A stretch of DNA of 64,000 bases. It comes from Massilia terrae. GTDB lineage: Bacteria > Pseudomonadota > Gammaproteobacteria > Burkholderiales > Burkholderiaceae_D. The position numbers and the translations under genes were made by a program. Under the pieces are notes generated by a model. That model ran no database searches. It was given only the letters and a program-made list of their open reading frames with translations, and had not been told where the DNA came from. Of the stretch, positions 53,871-63,877 are shown piece after piece. Location: NCBI RefSeq assembly GCF_024753145.1, contig NZ_JANUGU010000002.1:620001-684000 (forward strand), given 5' to 3'. Position 1 is the first letter of the stretch; every line of letters starts with the position of its first letter.

Positions 53871-53898
53871 ATTATAGCACGCACCCCCGTCTTTTCCA
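53871..53898 (-). promoter_or_regulatory. Candidate internal promoter and leader hairpin of rpoD
   Basis: Minus strand TATAAT (53871-53876) with a weak TGGAAA (53893-53898) 16 bases before it. The resulting leader of about 140 nt contains the hairpin TTGAGACGA/TCGTTTCAA around 53827-53848. The -35 is poor; the -10 is perfect. Confidence 0.45.
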
Positions 53899-53951
53899 GT
53901 TCGCACACTTCCCTAGCGGAACGTGTATTTGAGCTTATCGGGGTGCCGATT

Positions 53952-55733
53952 TCAGGCCTGCTCTTCCTTGGCCAGCAAGTTTTGTTGCGCAGTAATTTCG
54001 CGATAGCGCGCGCTCACCTGATCTTGGGTCAAACCGCTGGAAAACAACTGGTTAAGCTCTTTTTTTAACATCTCCTTTTTGATCTCGCGCACAGCGCTGA
54101 GCAAAACAATGCGTTCGGCGTCGATGTCCGGTTCCGGCTCGGCGGCGATCATGGCGATGAGGTGGTCGTATTCCGTGGTGACCTCTTTCAATTGCTCAGA
54201 CAACGCCGCGAAGTTTCCGTTCGGTCCCAGCGACTGGGCCGTGGTCACCAGGTGGCACAGGCCTTCGGCCGCTTCCTCGCCGAAAAAGCTGAAGGCGGCC
54301 AGCGCCGACTCGTCGAGCGCATGCGCCAGCGAGGGCTGGGTGACGATCATGCGAATGATCTTCAGTTCCAGCCCCACCGGCTGGGGCCGGCCCTGGCGCG
54401 GCGGCGCACGCTTGACCGCAGCTACCGGCTTGGACAGGTCGAACAGGCTTTCGATTTCGGCCGGCGTCGATTCGGTCAGGCTGGCCAAGCCGCGCACGAT
54501 CTGCAGGCGCAGGCTGGACGGCGCCATCGAGGCCAGCAGCGGCTTGGCGTCGAACTGGATGCGGGCGCGGCCTTCCGGCGTGGAAAGATCGTGCTCTCCA
54601 GAAACTTCACGCAGCAGGAATTGGGACAGCGGCATGGCGCTTTCGATTTCCTGGTCGAAAGCTTCGGCGCCGTATGCGCGCACATAGCTGTCCGGGTCGT
54701 GTTCTTGCGGCAAGAACAGGAACTTGACGGTCTTATCGTCAGACAAGTGCGGCAGGCAAGCTTCCAGCGCGCGGCGGGCGGCGCGGCGGCCGGCCTTGTC
54801 GCCGTCGAAGCTGAAGATGACCATGTCGGTCTGGCGCAGCAGCTTTTGCACGTGGGTACTGGTGCAGGCGGTGCCGAGCGTGGCCACCGCTTGCGGGAAG
54901 CCGAGCTGGGCCAAGGCGACGACGTCCATATAACCTTCCGTCACCAGCACGTAGCCGGCATCGCGGATGGCCTGGCGCGCTTCCCACAAGCCGTAGAGCT
55001 CGGTGCCCTTGCTGAACAGGGGCGTTTCCGGCGAGTTCAGGTATTTCGGCTCGCCGCCATCCATCACGCGGCCGCCGAAGCCGATCACCTGGCCCTTGGC
55101 ATTGCGGATTGGGAACATCACGCGTTCGCGGAAACGGTCGTAGCGCTTCTTGTTGCCGCCGTCTTCGTCGACGTGGTCGATCACGAGGCCGGATTCGACC
55201 AGCGCCAGCGCCTCGTAGTCGGGGAACACGGACTTCAGGCTGGTCCAGCCGGCGGGGGCGTAGCCCATGCCGAAGCGGGCCGCGATTTCGCCCGTCAGGC
55301 CGCGGCCTTTCAGGTAGGCGATCGCGTTCGGGGCCTGGCGCAATTGTGCGCGGTAAAAGTCGCAGGCGCGCTGGAGGGCGTCGGACAGGGCCAGCGACTG
55401 GGCCTGCTGGGCAGCGCGCTGGGCGGGAGGAATCTTGTCGTCGTTGTCGGGGACGATCATGCCGACGTTCTGGGCCAGGTCCTTGACGGCGTCGACGAAG
55501 CCCATGCCGGAGTATTCGATCAGGAAGCCGATGGCGGTGCCGTGCGCGCCGCAGCCGAAGCAATGGTAGAACTGCTTGGTCGGGCTGACCGTGAAGCTGG
55601 GCGACTTTTCGTTGTGAAACGGGCACAGGCCCATGAAATTGGCCCCGCCCTTTTTCAGCTGAACGTAGCGCCCTACCACATCGACGATATCGACCCGGTT
55701 GAGCAAATCGGTGATGAAGGTTTGCGGTATCAC
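53952..55733 (-). CDS. dnaG: DNA primase DnaG
   Basis: A 593-residue primase that makes RNA primers at the replication fork. The N-terminal CHC2 zinc domain has Cys37, His40, Cys58 and Cys61 (LCPFHNEKS...YHCFGCG). The TOPRIM catalytic core shows VTEGYMDVVALAQLG (the EGxxD motif) and FSFDGDKAGRRAA (DxD). The C-terminal DnaB-binding domain (about 445-590) is divergent, as usual. It is downstream of yqeY across a 324-base gap with palindromic repeats, and upstream of rpoD. Confidence 0.97.
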   Translation of the reverse strand: MIPQTFITDLLNRVDIVDVVGRYVQLKKGGANFMGLCPFHNEKSPSFTVSPTKQFYHCFGCGAHGTAIGFLIEYSGMGFVDAVKDLAQNVGMIVPDNDDKIPPAQRAAQQAQSLALSDALQRACDFYRAQLRQAPNAIAYLKGRGLTGEIAARFGMGYAPAGWTSLKSVFPDYEALALVESGLVIDHVDEDGGNKKRYDRFRERVMFPIRNAKGQVIGFGGRVMDGGEPKYLNSPETPLFSKGTELYGLWEARQAIRDAGYVLVTEGYMDVVALAQLGFPQAVATLGTACTSTHVQKLLRQTDMVIFSFDGDKAGRRAARRALEACLPHLSDDKTVKFLFLPQEHDPDSYVRAYGAEAFDQEIESAMPLSQFLLREVSGEHDLSTPEGRARIQFDAKPLLASMAPSSLRLQIVRGLASLTESTPAEIESLFDLSKPVAAVKRAPPRQGRPQPVGLELKIIRMIVTQPSLAHALDESALAAFSFFGEEAAEGLCHLVTTAQSLGPNGNFAALSEQLKEVTTEYDHLIAMIAAEPEPDIDAERIVLLSAVREIKKEMLKKELNQLFSSGLTQDQVSARYREITAQQNLLAKEEQA

Positions 55734-56057
55734 TTGAAAGTGCAGTGTTTTGTCTCAGGTCAGACTATACCGCAGCGGCTGCTGCGGGTTGAGGTGCAGC
55801 AAGGCTTATACAAGCCCGTCGTCCCGGCGGAGGCCGGGACCCATAGAACAGATAACGAAGCCCGAATCCGGATTTATCGTTAACAATTAATAAAGACGGG
55901 CTTTTATCGGAGTTCCTGATAGATCTCGACAGCGGAGCCGGTCTATGGGTCGCGGCCTTCGCCGGGAGCCGGCTCCGGCAGTGCCGGAGACGACGGTTTT
56001 GAGTGTTGAGAATTAGACAAACAGCTCACCTGAGCGAGCACTCACCCCCACATAAAC
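55734..56057. other. Repeat-containing gap inside the macromolecular-synthesis cluster
   Basis: 324 bases between yqeY and dnaG. It holds two palindromic repeat elements (55815-55850 and 55941-55998) and, between them, AAGCCCG (about 55858-55864) complementary to CGGGCTT (about 55896-55902), followed on the plus strand by TTT. Such structures could attenuate transcription into dnaG. No gene seen. Confidence 0.6.
55815..55998. repeat. Dispersed palindromic repeats (one simple, one compound)
   Basis: 55815-55850: GTCCCGGC/GCCGGGAC unit with CCATAGA. 55941-55998: an inverted unit fused to a second hairpin (CTCCGGCAGTGCCGGAG), the same compound design as at 27485. Confidence 0.75.
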
Positions 56058-56507
56058 TCAAGTGCCGGTCAGGGCTTTCTTGACCTGCGCGGACACAGCC
56101 GTCATATCGGCGCGCCCAACCAGCTTCGGCTTGAGGATCGCCATGACCTTGCCCATGTCCTGCGGCCCCGCGGCGCCGGAGGCAGCCACGGCAGCTTGCA
56201 CTTCCGCCGCCACTTCTTCGTCCGACAGCCCGGCCGGCATGTAGGCCGACAACACGACCAGCTCGGCCCGCTCGATGTCCGCCAGGTCCTGACGGCCGCC
56301 GGCTTCGAACTGGGTGATCGAGTCCTTGCGCTGCTTGATCATCTTTTCCACCACGGCCAGCACCTGCGCATCGTTCAGCTCGATGCGCTCGTCAACTTCC
56401 TTGCGCTTGATGTCGGCAAGGATCAGGCGGATGGTGGCGAGCTTGCCGCTTTCCTTGGCGCGCATCGCGGCTTTCATGTCGTCGGTGATCTGGTCTTTCA
56501 GGCTCAT
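56058..56507 (-). CDS. GatB/YqeY-domain protein
   Basis: A 149-residue YqeY-family protein (MSLKDQITDDMKAAMRAKESGKLATIRLILADIK), related to the tail domain of the GatB subunit of tRNA-dependent amidotransferase. Its function is unproven; a role in tRNA binding is assumed. The ATG at 56507 has GAGGA six bases upstream; a longer frame runs into the rpsU terminator and is rejected. It is between rpsU and dnaG, the conserved position in betaproteobacteria. Confidence 0.93.
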   Translation of the reverse strand: MSLKDQITDDMKAAMRAKESGKLATIRLILADIKRKEVDERIELNDAQVLAVVEKMIKQRKDSITQFEAGGRQDLADIERAELVVLSAYMPAGLSDEEVAAEVQAAVAASGAAGPQDMGKVMAILKPKLVGRADMTAVSAQVKKALTGT

Positions 56508-56527
56508 GGGGTCCTCGAGTGTCTTAA

Positions 56528-56569
56528 GAAAAAGGCAAAACCCGCTGCGGCAGCTACCGGAGCGGGTTT
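56528..56569 (-). terminator. Terminator/attenuator after rpsU
   Basis: AAACCCGCT (56538-56546) pairs with AGCGGGTTT (56561-56569), and on the minus strand the stem is followed by TGCCTTTTT. It separates the highly expressed rpsU from yqeY-dnaG-rpoD. Confidence 0.85.
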
Positions 56570-56636
56570 CACGACTGTTCAGCAGGTCCGCGCCGCGCGG
56601 CACACGCCGTCACGGGAACCAGTGCCGAGTCTGGAA

Positions 56637-56849
56637 TTAGTACAGCTTCTTCGGCAGCTGCTGGCTGCGGATACGCTTGTAGTGACGCTTGACAGCGGCC
56701 GCCAGCTTACGCTTGCGCTCTGCAGTCGGCTTCTCGTAGAACTCGCGCGCACGCAGTTCGGTCAGCAGACCGGTTTTTTCGATGGTGCGCTTGAAGCGAC
56801 GCATTGCGACTTCGAACGGCTCGTTCTCTTTAAGGCGGATAGTGGTCAT
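56637..56849 (-). CDS. rpsU: 30S ribosomal protein S21
   Basis: A 70-residue protein, the normal length: [28 protein letters not shown], then [26 protein letters not shown]. Very basic C-terminus. S21 joins the 30S subunit and helps select start sites. First gene of the macromolecular-synthesis cluster, with an attenuator-like terminator downstream. Confidence 0.98.
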   Translation of the reverse strand: MTTIRLKENEPFEVAMRRFKRTIEKTGLLTELRAREFYEKPTAERKRKLAAAVKRHYKRIRSQQLPKKLY

Positions 56850-56975
56850 GTAAAAATCAAACCGTTAGATTTAGGGAAGAAGGAGATTCTAGCAGCATTT
56901 TGTCAGCAGTGGAAGCGTTTAAACGGATGTGCCGGAATTGCTACAACTGATGAGATATCGCCTCTAACAGCAAAC

Positions 56976-58187
56976 TTATTCGATGGCGTTGCCGGCGGCA
57001 TAGCCGGACGCCCAGGCCCATTGGAAGTTGTAGCCGCCCAGCCAGCCGGTCACGTCGACGGTTTCGCCGATGAAGTAGAGTCCGGGCACCTTGTTGGTCA
57101 TCATCGACTGCTGCGACAGCTCGCGGGTGTCGACGCCGCCCAGCGTCACCTCGGCCTTTTTGTAGCCTTCCGAACCATTCGGCACGATCGCCCAGCGGTT
57201 GATCGCGTCGCCCAGCTTGCGCAATTTTGCATCGGGCAGGTCGGCCAGGCGCGCGTCCAAAGCCAAACCATTGGCGGCCAGCAGCCCCTCGGCCAGCCGC
57301 GCCGGCAGCCACTGCCCCAGCACATTGCCCAACTGCTTCTTCTGCGTGGTTTTGGTGGAGATCAGCTCCTCCGCCACATCCATTTCCGGCAACAGGTCGA
57401 GCATGATCGGCGTCCCCGGCGTCCAGAAACTGGAAATCTGCAGGATGGCCGGGCCGGACAGGCCCCGGTGCGTAAACAAGAGATCCTCGCGGAAGTGGCC
57501 CCGCTTGGCCGCCCGGCCCTTGCCCGACTCGGTGGACACATCGACCTCCAGCGCGATTCCCGCCAGCGGCACGAAGGGCTGCCAACTGGGGCCGTCAAAG
57601 GTCAGCGGCACCAGGCCCGGCCGTGGCTCGATCACCTTCAGGTCGAACTGCTTCGCGATGCGATAGCCGAGGTCGGTCGCGCCGATCTTGGGAATCGACA
57701 GGCCGCCCGTCGCCACCACGACATTGCGCGCGTGCACGTCACCGCCGTCGGTGGCCAGCACGAAGCCCTCGCCTTCCTTGCGCAAGAATGCGATCTTGCA
57801 CGGCATGCGCCAAGTGACGTCGCCGGCGGCGCATTCGGCACGCAGCATCTGGATGATCTGCTCGGAGGAATCGTCGCAGAACAGCTGGCCCTTGTGCTTC
57901 TCGTGCCAGGCGATGCGGTGTTTCTTGATGAGGCCGAGGAAATCCTGCGGCGTGTAGCGCGACAGCGCGCTCTTGCAGAAGTGCGGGTTTTCGGACAGGA
58001 AGTTCTGCGGGCCGGCACCGATGTTGGTGAAATTGCAGCGCCCGCCGCCGGAGATGCGGATCTTTTCGGCGAGCCGGGTCGCGTGGTCGAGCAGCACGAC
58101 CCGCTTGCCGCGCTGGCCGGCCACGGCAGCGCACATCATGCCGGCGGCGCCGGCGCCGATTACTGCTACGTCGTAATGTTTTGTCAT
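56976..58187 (-). CDS. BaiN/YhiN (HI0933)-family flavoprotein
   Basis: A 403-residue FAD-dependent oxidoreductase-like protein. The dinucleotide fold begins YDVAVIGAGAAGMMCAAVAGQRGKRVVLLD, followed by the family motif RISGGGRCNFTN and VVATGGLSIPKIGATDLGYRIAKQF; the end has GLYFIGETVDVTGWLGGYNFQWAWASGYAAG. The first ATG of the family start (58187) is used; an earlier in-frame ATG adds ten residues. Substrate unknown; relatives reduce steroid-like or cofactor substrates. Confidence 0.9.
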   Translation of the reverse strand: MTKHYDVAVIGAGAAGMMCAAVAGQRGKRVVLLDHATRLAEKIRISGGGRCNFTNIGAGPQNFLSENPHFCKSALSRYTPQDFLGLIKKHRIAWHEKHKGQLFCDDSSEQIIQMLRAECAAGDVTWRMPCKIAFLRKEGEGFVLATDGGDVHARNVVVATGGLSIPKIGATDLGYRIAKQFDLKVIEPRPGLVPLTFDGPSWQPFVPLAGIALEVDVSTESGKGRAAKRGHFREDLLFTHRGLSGPAILQISSFWTPGTPIMLDLLPEMDVAEELISTKTTQKKQLGNVLGQWLPARLAEGLLAANGLALDARLADLPDAKLRKLGDAINRWAIVPNGSEGYKKAEVTLGGVDTRELSQQSMMTNKVPGLYFIGETVDVTGWLGGYNFQWAWASGYAAGNAIE

Positions 58188-58232
58188 GGGATGCGGGATC
58201 CAGCCATCCAAACGCAACAGTGCTGCGGAAGA

Positions 58233-58263
58233 GATGGGGTTCCCGCCTCCGCGGGAACGACGA
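58233..58263. repeat. Dispersed palindromic repeat (variant unit)
   Basis: TTCCCGC/GCGGGAA hairpin with ATGGGG on the left and CGACGA on the right, between two co-directional minus-strand genes. Confidence 0.65.
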
Positions 58264-58295
58264 ATGAGACCAAAGGGTAGATTGTACCGGTCGGC

Positions 58296-59258
58296 TCAGC
58301 CGGAAGCCAATGCGCGGGCCACGCGGATGCAATGCGCCGCCTGCGCGGCAATCGAGGCCGGCACCGGTGCCGCGCCTTGCAGCGCCAGCGCGATCCACTG
58401 CGCGGTCGACGCCGCGTCGCGCCCTTCCGGCAGCGCGGAAAGCTCATCGGTAGGCGCATCGCGCTCCGCCAGTACGGTGCGCTCGCCCTCGTGGAACCAA
58501 TCGATCTGCTGGGCGCGGTGCGGATTGGCCACCGTCTCTCCTTCGGTGCCGCGCATCAGGAAGGCATCGCCCTGCCCCGCCGGCGCCGCCGTCGAGAAAT
58601 ATTGTCCGAGCAATTCAAGATATTCGGGGTGCGTGTACGACACCAGCCGCAGCGCGGGCCCATCAAATGGCTGCAGGATCTTGACCAGCGTATGCGTCGA
58701 ATTGCGCACGCCCAGCACCCGGCGCAGTGCCAACTGCGCGGCCATACGCGGGGCCAGCGCCTCGATCGGCATGAAGCACGGCTTGTGCTGGGAAAATTGC
58801 CCCAGCATCTGCGCAGCGGAAGAGACGCGCACCCAGCCCAGCTCGGCGAAGATTTCGGCGGTGGTGATACGGCCGGGGTCGCTGCTCACGCCGTGCACCA
58901 GCACCGGCACACCCTCGCGCGCCAGCAAGCCGGCCAGCAAGGGCGTCAGGTTCGGCAGCTTGCGCGAGCCGTTGTAGCTCGGCAGCACCACCGGCGCGAA
59001 CGCACCGCTCGGCGCCGGCAGCAGGCGCAGCGAGGCGCGGGCCGCATCCATGAAGCCGGCCAGTTCCTCGACCGACTCGCCCTTGATGCGCATGGCCAGC
59101 AGCAGCGCGCCCAGCTCGATGTCGGGCACGCGGCCATCCAGCATGGCCTCGTAAAGTTGGCGCGCATCCTCGCGCGTGATCGAGCGGGCGCCCTTCTGCC
59201 CGCGTCCGATTTCCTTGATGAAGTGGGCCGTGTGGAACGGCTGTTGATCGCTTTGCAT
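58296..59258 (-). CDS. ybiB: YbiB-family TrpD2-like DNA-binding protein
   Basis: A 320-residue protein of the anthranilate-phosphoribosyltransferase-like fold: ITREDARQLYEAMLDGRVPDIELGALLLAMRIKGES and VVLPSYNGSRKLPNLTPLLAGLLAREGVPVLVHG. The PRPP-loop of true TrpD is replaced, as in YbiB, which binds nucleic acid instead of making tryptophan. Divergent from the DAHP synthase gene. E. coli ybiB is LexA-regulated; no SOS box was seen here. Confidence 0.85.
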   Translation of the reverse strand: MQSDQQPFHTAHFIKEIGRGQKGARSITREDARQLYEAMLDGRVPDIELGALLLAMRIKGESVEELAGFMDAARASLRLLPAPSGAFAPVVLPSYNGSRKLPNLTPLLAGLLAREGVPVLVHGVSSDPGRITTAEIFAELGWVRVSSAAQMLGQFSQHKPCFMPIEALAPRMAAQLALRRVLGVRNSTHTLVKILQPFDGPALRLVSYTHPEYLELLGQYFSTAAPAGQGDAFLMRGTEGETVANPHRAQQIDWFHEGERTVLAERDAPTDELSALPEGRDAASTAQWIALALQGAAPVPASIAAQAAHCIRVARALASG

Positions 59259-59360
59259 GCCGACAGCTTACACCATGGCCATGATCGTTTTTGTCGAGAT
59301 GGTGCAGTGCACCGAAATGTCAGCTACACTGGCTGTTACCTAGCAAACCGACGCGCCAAG

Positions 59361-60422
59361 ATGACTACCACGCCCGATCTCGAAAATACCAACGTCCTCT
59401 CGTTCGCGGCCATGCCGACCCCGGACGAGCTGCACGCCAAGCTGCCCATCACCCCCACCGCCCATGCGAACGTGATGCATGCCCGCGAAACCCTGCGCGA
59501 CATCCTCGACCGCAAGGACAAGCGCATGTTCGTCGTGGTCGGCCCGTGCTCGATCCATGACCCGGAAGCGGGCCTGGATTACGCGCGCCGGCTGCAGAAG
59601 CTGCAGGCCAAGGTGGCCGGCACGATGGTGCTGGTGATGCGCGTGTATTTCGAGAAGCCGCGCACCACCACCGGCTGGAAGGGCTTCATCAACGATCCGT
59701 TCATGGACGATTCCTTCCGCGTCGACATCGGCATGGAACGCGCGCGCCGCTTCCTGCTGGACGTGTGCGAGCTGGGCCTGCCCACCGCGACCGAAGCGCT
59801 CGACCCGATTTCGCCTCAGTACCTTGGCGACCTGATCGCCTGGACCGCGATCGGCGCCCGCACCACCGAATCGCAGACCCACCGCGAGATGGCGAGCGGC
59901 CTGTCGACCCCGGTCGGCTTCAAGAACGGCACCGACGGCGACGTCGACATCGCGGTCAACGCCGTGCTGTCCTCGTCCAAGCCGCACTCCTTCCTCGGCA
60001 TCAACGAGCAAGGCTCGGTGTCGGTGGTGCGCACCAAGGGCAACGGCTACGGCCACGTGGTGCTGCGTGGCGGCGGCGGCCGTCCGAACTACGATTCGGT
60101 GTCGGTCGCGATCGCGGAGCAGGCCATGAAGAAGTCCGGCCTCGCGCCCAACCTGGTGGTCGACTGCTCGCACGCCAACAGCTACAAGAAGCCGGACCTG
60201 CAGCCGCTGGTGATGTCGGACGTGACCCGCCAGATCCGCCACGGCAACCAGTCGCTGGTGGGCGTGATGATCGAATCGAACATCGTCGGCGGCAACCAGC
60301 CGATCCCGGCCGACCTGACCCAGCTGAAATACGGCTGCTCGGTCACCGACGGCTGCATCGGCTGGGAAGAGACCGAGGAGATGCTGCGCGCCGCGCACGC
60401 AGACCTGCTGCAGCGTCCCTGA
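59361..60422 (+). CDS. aroG: 3-deoxy-7-phosphoheptulonate (DAHP) synthase, class I
   Basis: A 353-residue enzyme for the first step of the shikimate pathway (PEP + erythrose 4-phosphate). Class I features: VVGPCSIHDPEAGLDYARRL, RVYFEKPRTTTGWKGFINDP, GARTTESQTHREMASGLS, the lysine region VGFKNGTDG, and VDCSHANSYKK. AroG is assigned over AroF/H by general similarity only; feedback type is not certain. Convergent with the TPR gene six bases away. Confidence 0.95.
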   Translation: MTTTPDLENTNVLSFAAMPTPDELHAKLPITPTAHANVMHARETLRDILDRKDKRMFVVVGPCSIHDPEAGLDYARRLQKLQAKVAGTMVLVMRVYFEKPRTTTGWKGFINDPFMDDSFRVDIGMERARRFLLDVCELGLPTATEALDPISPQYLGDLIAWTAIGARTTESQTHREMASGLSTPVGFKNGTDGDVDIAVNAVLSSSKPHSFLGINEQGSVSVVRTKGNGYGHVVLRGGGGRPNYDSVSVAIAEQAMKKSGLAPNLVVDCSHANSYKKPDLQPLVMSDVTRQIRHGNQSLVGVMIESNIVGGNQPIPADLTQLKYGCSVTDGCIGWEETEEMLRAAHADLLQRP

Positions 60423-60428
60423 GCACTC

Positions 60429-61784
60429 TCATGGCCCGGCGCGAAAGGTCTTGAGCGCGCGCGCCAGTTCGGCCACCGTTTCATCCCAATCGCCGCTGCG
60501 GCGCTGGCGGAACAGGCGCATCACACCCGGGTACCAGGGCGTGTCGCTGCGTTCGGTGAGCCAGCGCCAGTCGGCCAGGTAGGCCGGCAGCAGCACCCAG
60601 CACGGCTTGCCGAGCACGCCCGCGAGATGGGCGACGGCGGTATCCACGCTGATCACCAGGTCGAGTCCCGCGATCAGCGCCGCGGTGTCGGCGAAGTCAT
60701 CGATCGCGCCGGCCAGGTCGACCAGCGGGAATTCGCCAGTGTCCCCTTCACCCGCGCCTTTCTGCAAACTGAAGAAGCGCACGCCGGGCACCTGGGCGAG
60801 CGGCGCCAGCGTGGCGAGCGACGGCAGCGAACGCTCGCTATCGTTTTCGAAACCGGCGCCGCCCTTCCACACCAGTCCAACTTTGAGTGCGCCCGGCGCC
60901 GCTGCCAGCAGCGATGCCGAGCGCGCGATGCGCGCCGGATCGGGCGCGATGTAAGGCAGCGCGGCCGGAACGGAGTCCACTGTCGTGCGGAAGAAAAACG
61001 GCAAGCTCAGCGCGGGCACCCAGCAGTCCCAACCCGGAGTCAGCGGCTGGTCCAGCCCGATCGCCTCGTCGGCGCCGCGCAGGCCGCCGAACAGGGCGAC
61101 CAGTCCCGGATGGCACAGCACGCCGACGCGCGCGGCGCCGGCCTGCTTGAGCTGCTCGCAGTAACGGCCGAACTGGATCATGTCACCGTGGCCGGCCTCG
61201 ATGCCGACCAGGATCGCCGTGCCGGTCAGCGCTTCGCCCTGCCAGCGCGGCAGGTTCAAGTGGGGCTGCAGCACGTCGGCCCAGTCGCGCGCTTCGAGAC
61301 GCTGCCAGCCTTCTTCCCAGCGTCCCTGGCGCAGCAACAGATAGGCCAGGTTGAACGCCGCCTTGCGATAGCTTGGATCGAGCAGGATCGCCTGGCGGTG
61401 GCAGGCTTCCGCTTCGGCTTCGCGGCCGGCGCAGGCCAGCATCACGCCGAAATTCGACAGGACCGATGGGGTGGCGGGGAAATCAGTCATCGCCTTGCGG
61501 TACAGCGCCTCGGCCTCGTCGAAGCGGCGCTGGCCGGTGAGCATCACGCCAAGGTTCAGGCGCGGCTGCAGCTGTTCGGGAGCGGAAGCGATGGCGCGCA
61601 GGTAGTGCGCTTCGGCCAGGTCGTGCTGGCCGTCCTTGTCCAGCGCGTAGGCCAGGTTGCCGATGGCTTCGATGAAATCGGGTTCCAGCGCGAGCGCGGC
61701 GCGCAGTTTTTCGGCGGCGGCGGGGAAGTCGCGGGTGGCGAAGTGGGCGCCGGCTTCGTGGAACAGGGATTCGGCTGAGGTCAT
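60429..61784 (-). CDS. TPR - GT9-like glycosyltransferase-fold protein
   Basis: A 451-residue protein. Residues about 5-205 hold five or six TPRs ([78 protein letters not shown]). Residues about 215-445 resemble the heptosyltransferase/OGT-like GT-B C-terminal domain: [32 protein letters not shown], and [26 protein letters not shown], the donor-binding segment. Such proteins are common in betaproteobacteria; substrate unknown. Confidence 0.85.
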   Translation of the reverse strand: MTSAESLFHEAGAHFATRDFPAAAEKLRAALALEPDFIEAIGNLAYALDKDGQHDLAEAHYLRAIASAPEQLQPRLNLGVMLTGQRRFDEAEALYRKAMTDFPATPSVLSNFGVMLACAGREAEAEACHRQAILLDPSYRKAAFNLAYLLLRQGRWEEGWQRLEARDWADVLQPHLNLPRWQGEALTGTAILVGIEAGHGDMIQFGRYCEQLKQAGAARVGVLCHPGLVALFGGLRGADEAIGLDQPLTPGWDCWVPALSLPFFFRTTVDSVPAALPYIAPDPARIARSASLLAAAPGALKVGLVWKGGAGFENDSERSLPSLATLAPLAQVPGVRFFSLQKGAGEGDTGEFPLVDLAGAIDDFADTAALIAGLDLVISVDTAVAHLAGVLGKPCWVLLPAYLADWRWLTERSDTPWYPGVMRLFRQRRSGDWDETVAELARALKTFRAGP

Positions 61785-61889
61785 GCACTGATCTTACTTG
61801 CCGACCGACCCGAACAGCAAGCGACCCGCGCCTGCTTTACAATAGTCGATTACGCGCGCACCGCGCATGCCATCTTTTCCACACCACCC

Positions 61890-62918
61890 ATGATTGTCCT
61901 CGGCGTCGAATCTTCCTGCGATGAAACCGGCCTGGCTCTGTACGACACCGAGCGCGGCCTGCTGTCCCATGCCCTGCACTCGCAAGTCGCGATGCACGAG
62001 GAGTACGGCGGCGTGGTGCCGGAACTGGCTTCGCGCGACCACATCCGGCGCGCGCTGCCGCTGCTGGAACAGGCGCTGTCCTCGGCCGGCATCGCCAAGA
62101 CCGACATTGACGCCATCGCCTACACGCAGGGGCCCGGCCTGGCCGGCGCGCTGCTGGTCGGCTCGTCGGTGGCATGCAGCCTCGCGCTGGCGCTGGACAA
62201 GCCGGTGCTGGGCGTGCACCACCTGGAAGGCCACCTGCTGTCGCCCTTGCTGGCCAGCGATCCGCCCGAGTTTCCCTTCATCGCCCTGCTGGTCTCCGGC
62301 GGCCACACCCAGCTGATGCGCGTGGATGGCGTCGGCCGCTACACGCTGCTGGGCGAAACGCTGGACGACGCCGCCGGCGAGGCCTTCGACAAATCGGCCA
62401 AGCTGCTCGGCCTGGGCTACCCGGGCGGTCCGGCGATCTCGCGCCTGGCGGAATTTGGCGATCCCACCGCCTACACGCTGCCGCGCCCGATGCTGCACAC
62501 GAAGGATTTCAACTTCAGCTTCTCTGGCCTGAAGACCGCCGTGCTGACGGTGGTGAAGAGCCAGCAGACCAATATCTGCGAGCAGGACAAGGCCAATATC
62601 GCGCGCGGTTTCGTCGACGCGATCGTCGACGTGTTGACCGCCAAATGCGTGAACGCGCTGCGCCACACCGGCCTGAAGCGACTGGTGATCGCCGGCGGCG
62701 TCGGCGCCAACGCGCAGCTGCGCGCTTCGCTCAACGCGGCGGCGGCGAAAAGGAAATTCCGCGTCTACTATCCGGAGCTGGAGTTCTGCACCGACAACGG
62801 CGCCATGATCGCCTTCGCCGGCGCGCTGCGCCTGAAAGCCAAGCCGGATGCGGCCCAGCACGACTACTCCTTCAACGTGCGTCCGCGCTGGCCGCTGGAC
62901 GAACTCGAAGCAGCTTGA
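61890..62918 (+). CDS. tsaD: tRNA threonylcarbamoyladenosine transferase TsaD
   Basis: A 342-residue enzyme that adds threonylcarbamoyl to A37 of ANN-decoding tRNAs, together with TsaB and Tsa[20 protein letters not shown] at the start, iron-binding HLEGH (in [13 protein letters not shown]), [37 protein letters not shown] and the C-terminal [13 protein letters not shown] are all present. A TACAAT hexamer lies about 50 bases upstream. In many proteobacteria tsaD is beside rpsU; here it is 5 kb away. Confidence 0.97.
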   Translation: MIVLGVESSCDETGLALYDTERGLLSHALHSQVAMHEEYGGVVPELASRDHIRRALPLLEQALSSAGIAKTDIDAIAYTQGPGLAGALLVGSSVACSLALALDKPVLGVHHLEGHLLSPLLASDPPEFPFIALLVSGGHTQLMRVDGVGRYTLLGETLDDAAGEAFDKSAKLLGLGYPGGPAISRLAEFGDPTAYTLPRPMLHTKDFNFSFSGLKTAVLTVVKSQQTNICEQDKANIARGFVDAIVDVLTAKCVNALRHTGLKRLVIAGGVGANAQLRASLNAAAAKRKFRVYYPELEFCTDNGAMIAFAGALRLKAKPDAAQHDYSFNVRPRWPLDELEAA

Positions 62919-63007
62919 GCTTTATGTAACAGAATCCTACGGTGCGACCGTCGAGCGCCATCAATGGCACACTCACCCGGTCTCGTTGTCAGTAGGAGGT
63001 GCGCCAC

Positions 63008-63853
63008 ATGCGGGTGGTCAGTTGGAACATACGCTGGGGCTGCGGAAGAGACGGGCGGATCCGCATCCACGCCATCATCGACGTGCTGCGCAGGCTGAAT
63101 GCGGACATCATCTGCCTGCAGGAAGTAGCTGCCAATCATCCGGAACTCGAAGGCAGTGCGTCCTCGAACCAGTTCCGGCAACTGGCCGGCGCCTTCGGTG
63201 GCTACCACAGCGTCGAGCACGCACCGAGCGAGCTCTACAAGAGCAATATGCCTCGCCTGTTCGGCAACCTGTTGCTATCGCGCTTCCGGCTCACCCAGGT
63301 GCATCGCCATGTGCTGCCGTGGCCGCCGGATCCGGCGGGGCGCGCGGGCATGCCGCGCGGCGCGCTCGAAGCCGTGCTCGATACGCCGAACGGCAAATTG
63401 CGCGTGCTGAACACGCATCTGGAATACCAGTCGCAGACGCAGCGCATGGCGCAGGTGCGACAGCTCAAGTACCTGCATTGGGAAGCCTGCGAACGGGCGC
63501 GCCTGTTCCAGCCCGATCCCACGCTGGACGCGCCCTACCAGTTCGGGCTGCGGCCGGAAACGGCGATCATCTGCGGCGATTTCAACTTCCTGCAGGACTC
63601 GCATGAGTACCGGGAATTGCTGTCGCCGGGCGCGGAAGGTTCGCTGCCGCTGGTGGACGCGTGGCGTCACCTGCATCCCCACCAGGCACGGCCGCCGACC
63701 ACCGGACTGCACGGGTTTCCCTGGCCGGACAAGCCGGAATGCTATGACTTTTTCTTCGTCACAAACGACCTCGCGCCGCGGCTGAGCAATACTGAGGTGC
63801 TGTCGGAAACGGCGGCGTCGGATCACCAGCCGATTGTGCTGGACCTGGCTTGA
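63008..63853 (+). CDS. Endonuclease/exonuclease/phosphatase-family protein
   Basis: A 281-residue EEP-fold hydrolase: MRVVSWNIRWGCGRDG, NADIICLQEV (the metal Glu), LRVLNTHLEYQSQTQRMAQVRQL, AIICGDFNFLQDSHEY and the final SDHQPIVLDLA. All catalytic positions are visible. The start is fixed by AGGAGGTG eight bases upstream of ATG 63008. It may act on DNA, phospholipids or inositol phosphates; the exact substrate is not evident. No signal peptide. Confidence 0.9.
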   Translation: MRVVSWNIRWGCGRDGRIRIHAIIDVLRRLNADIICLQEVAANHPELEGSASSNQFRQLAGAFGGYHSVEHAPSELYKSNMPRLFGNLLLSRFRLTQVHRHVLPWPPDPAGRAGMPRGALEAVLDTPNGKLRVLNTHLEYQSQTQRMAQVRQLKYLHWEACERARLFQPDPTLDAPYQFGLRPETAIICGDFNFLQDSHEYRELLSPGAEGSLPLVDAWRHLHPHQARPPTTGLHGFPWPDKPECYDFFFVTNDLAPRLSNTEVLSETAASDHQPIVLDLA

Positions 63854-63877
63854 TGCAGTCGCAAGATTTAAAAGTAG

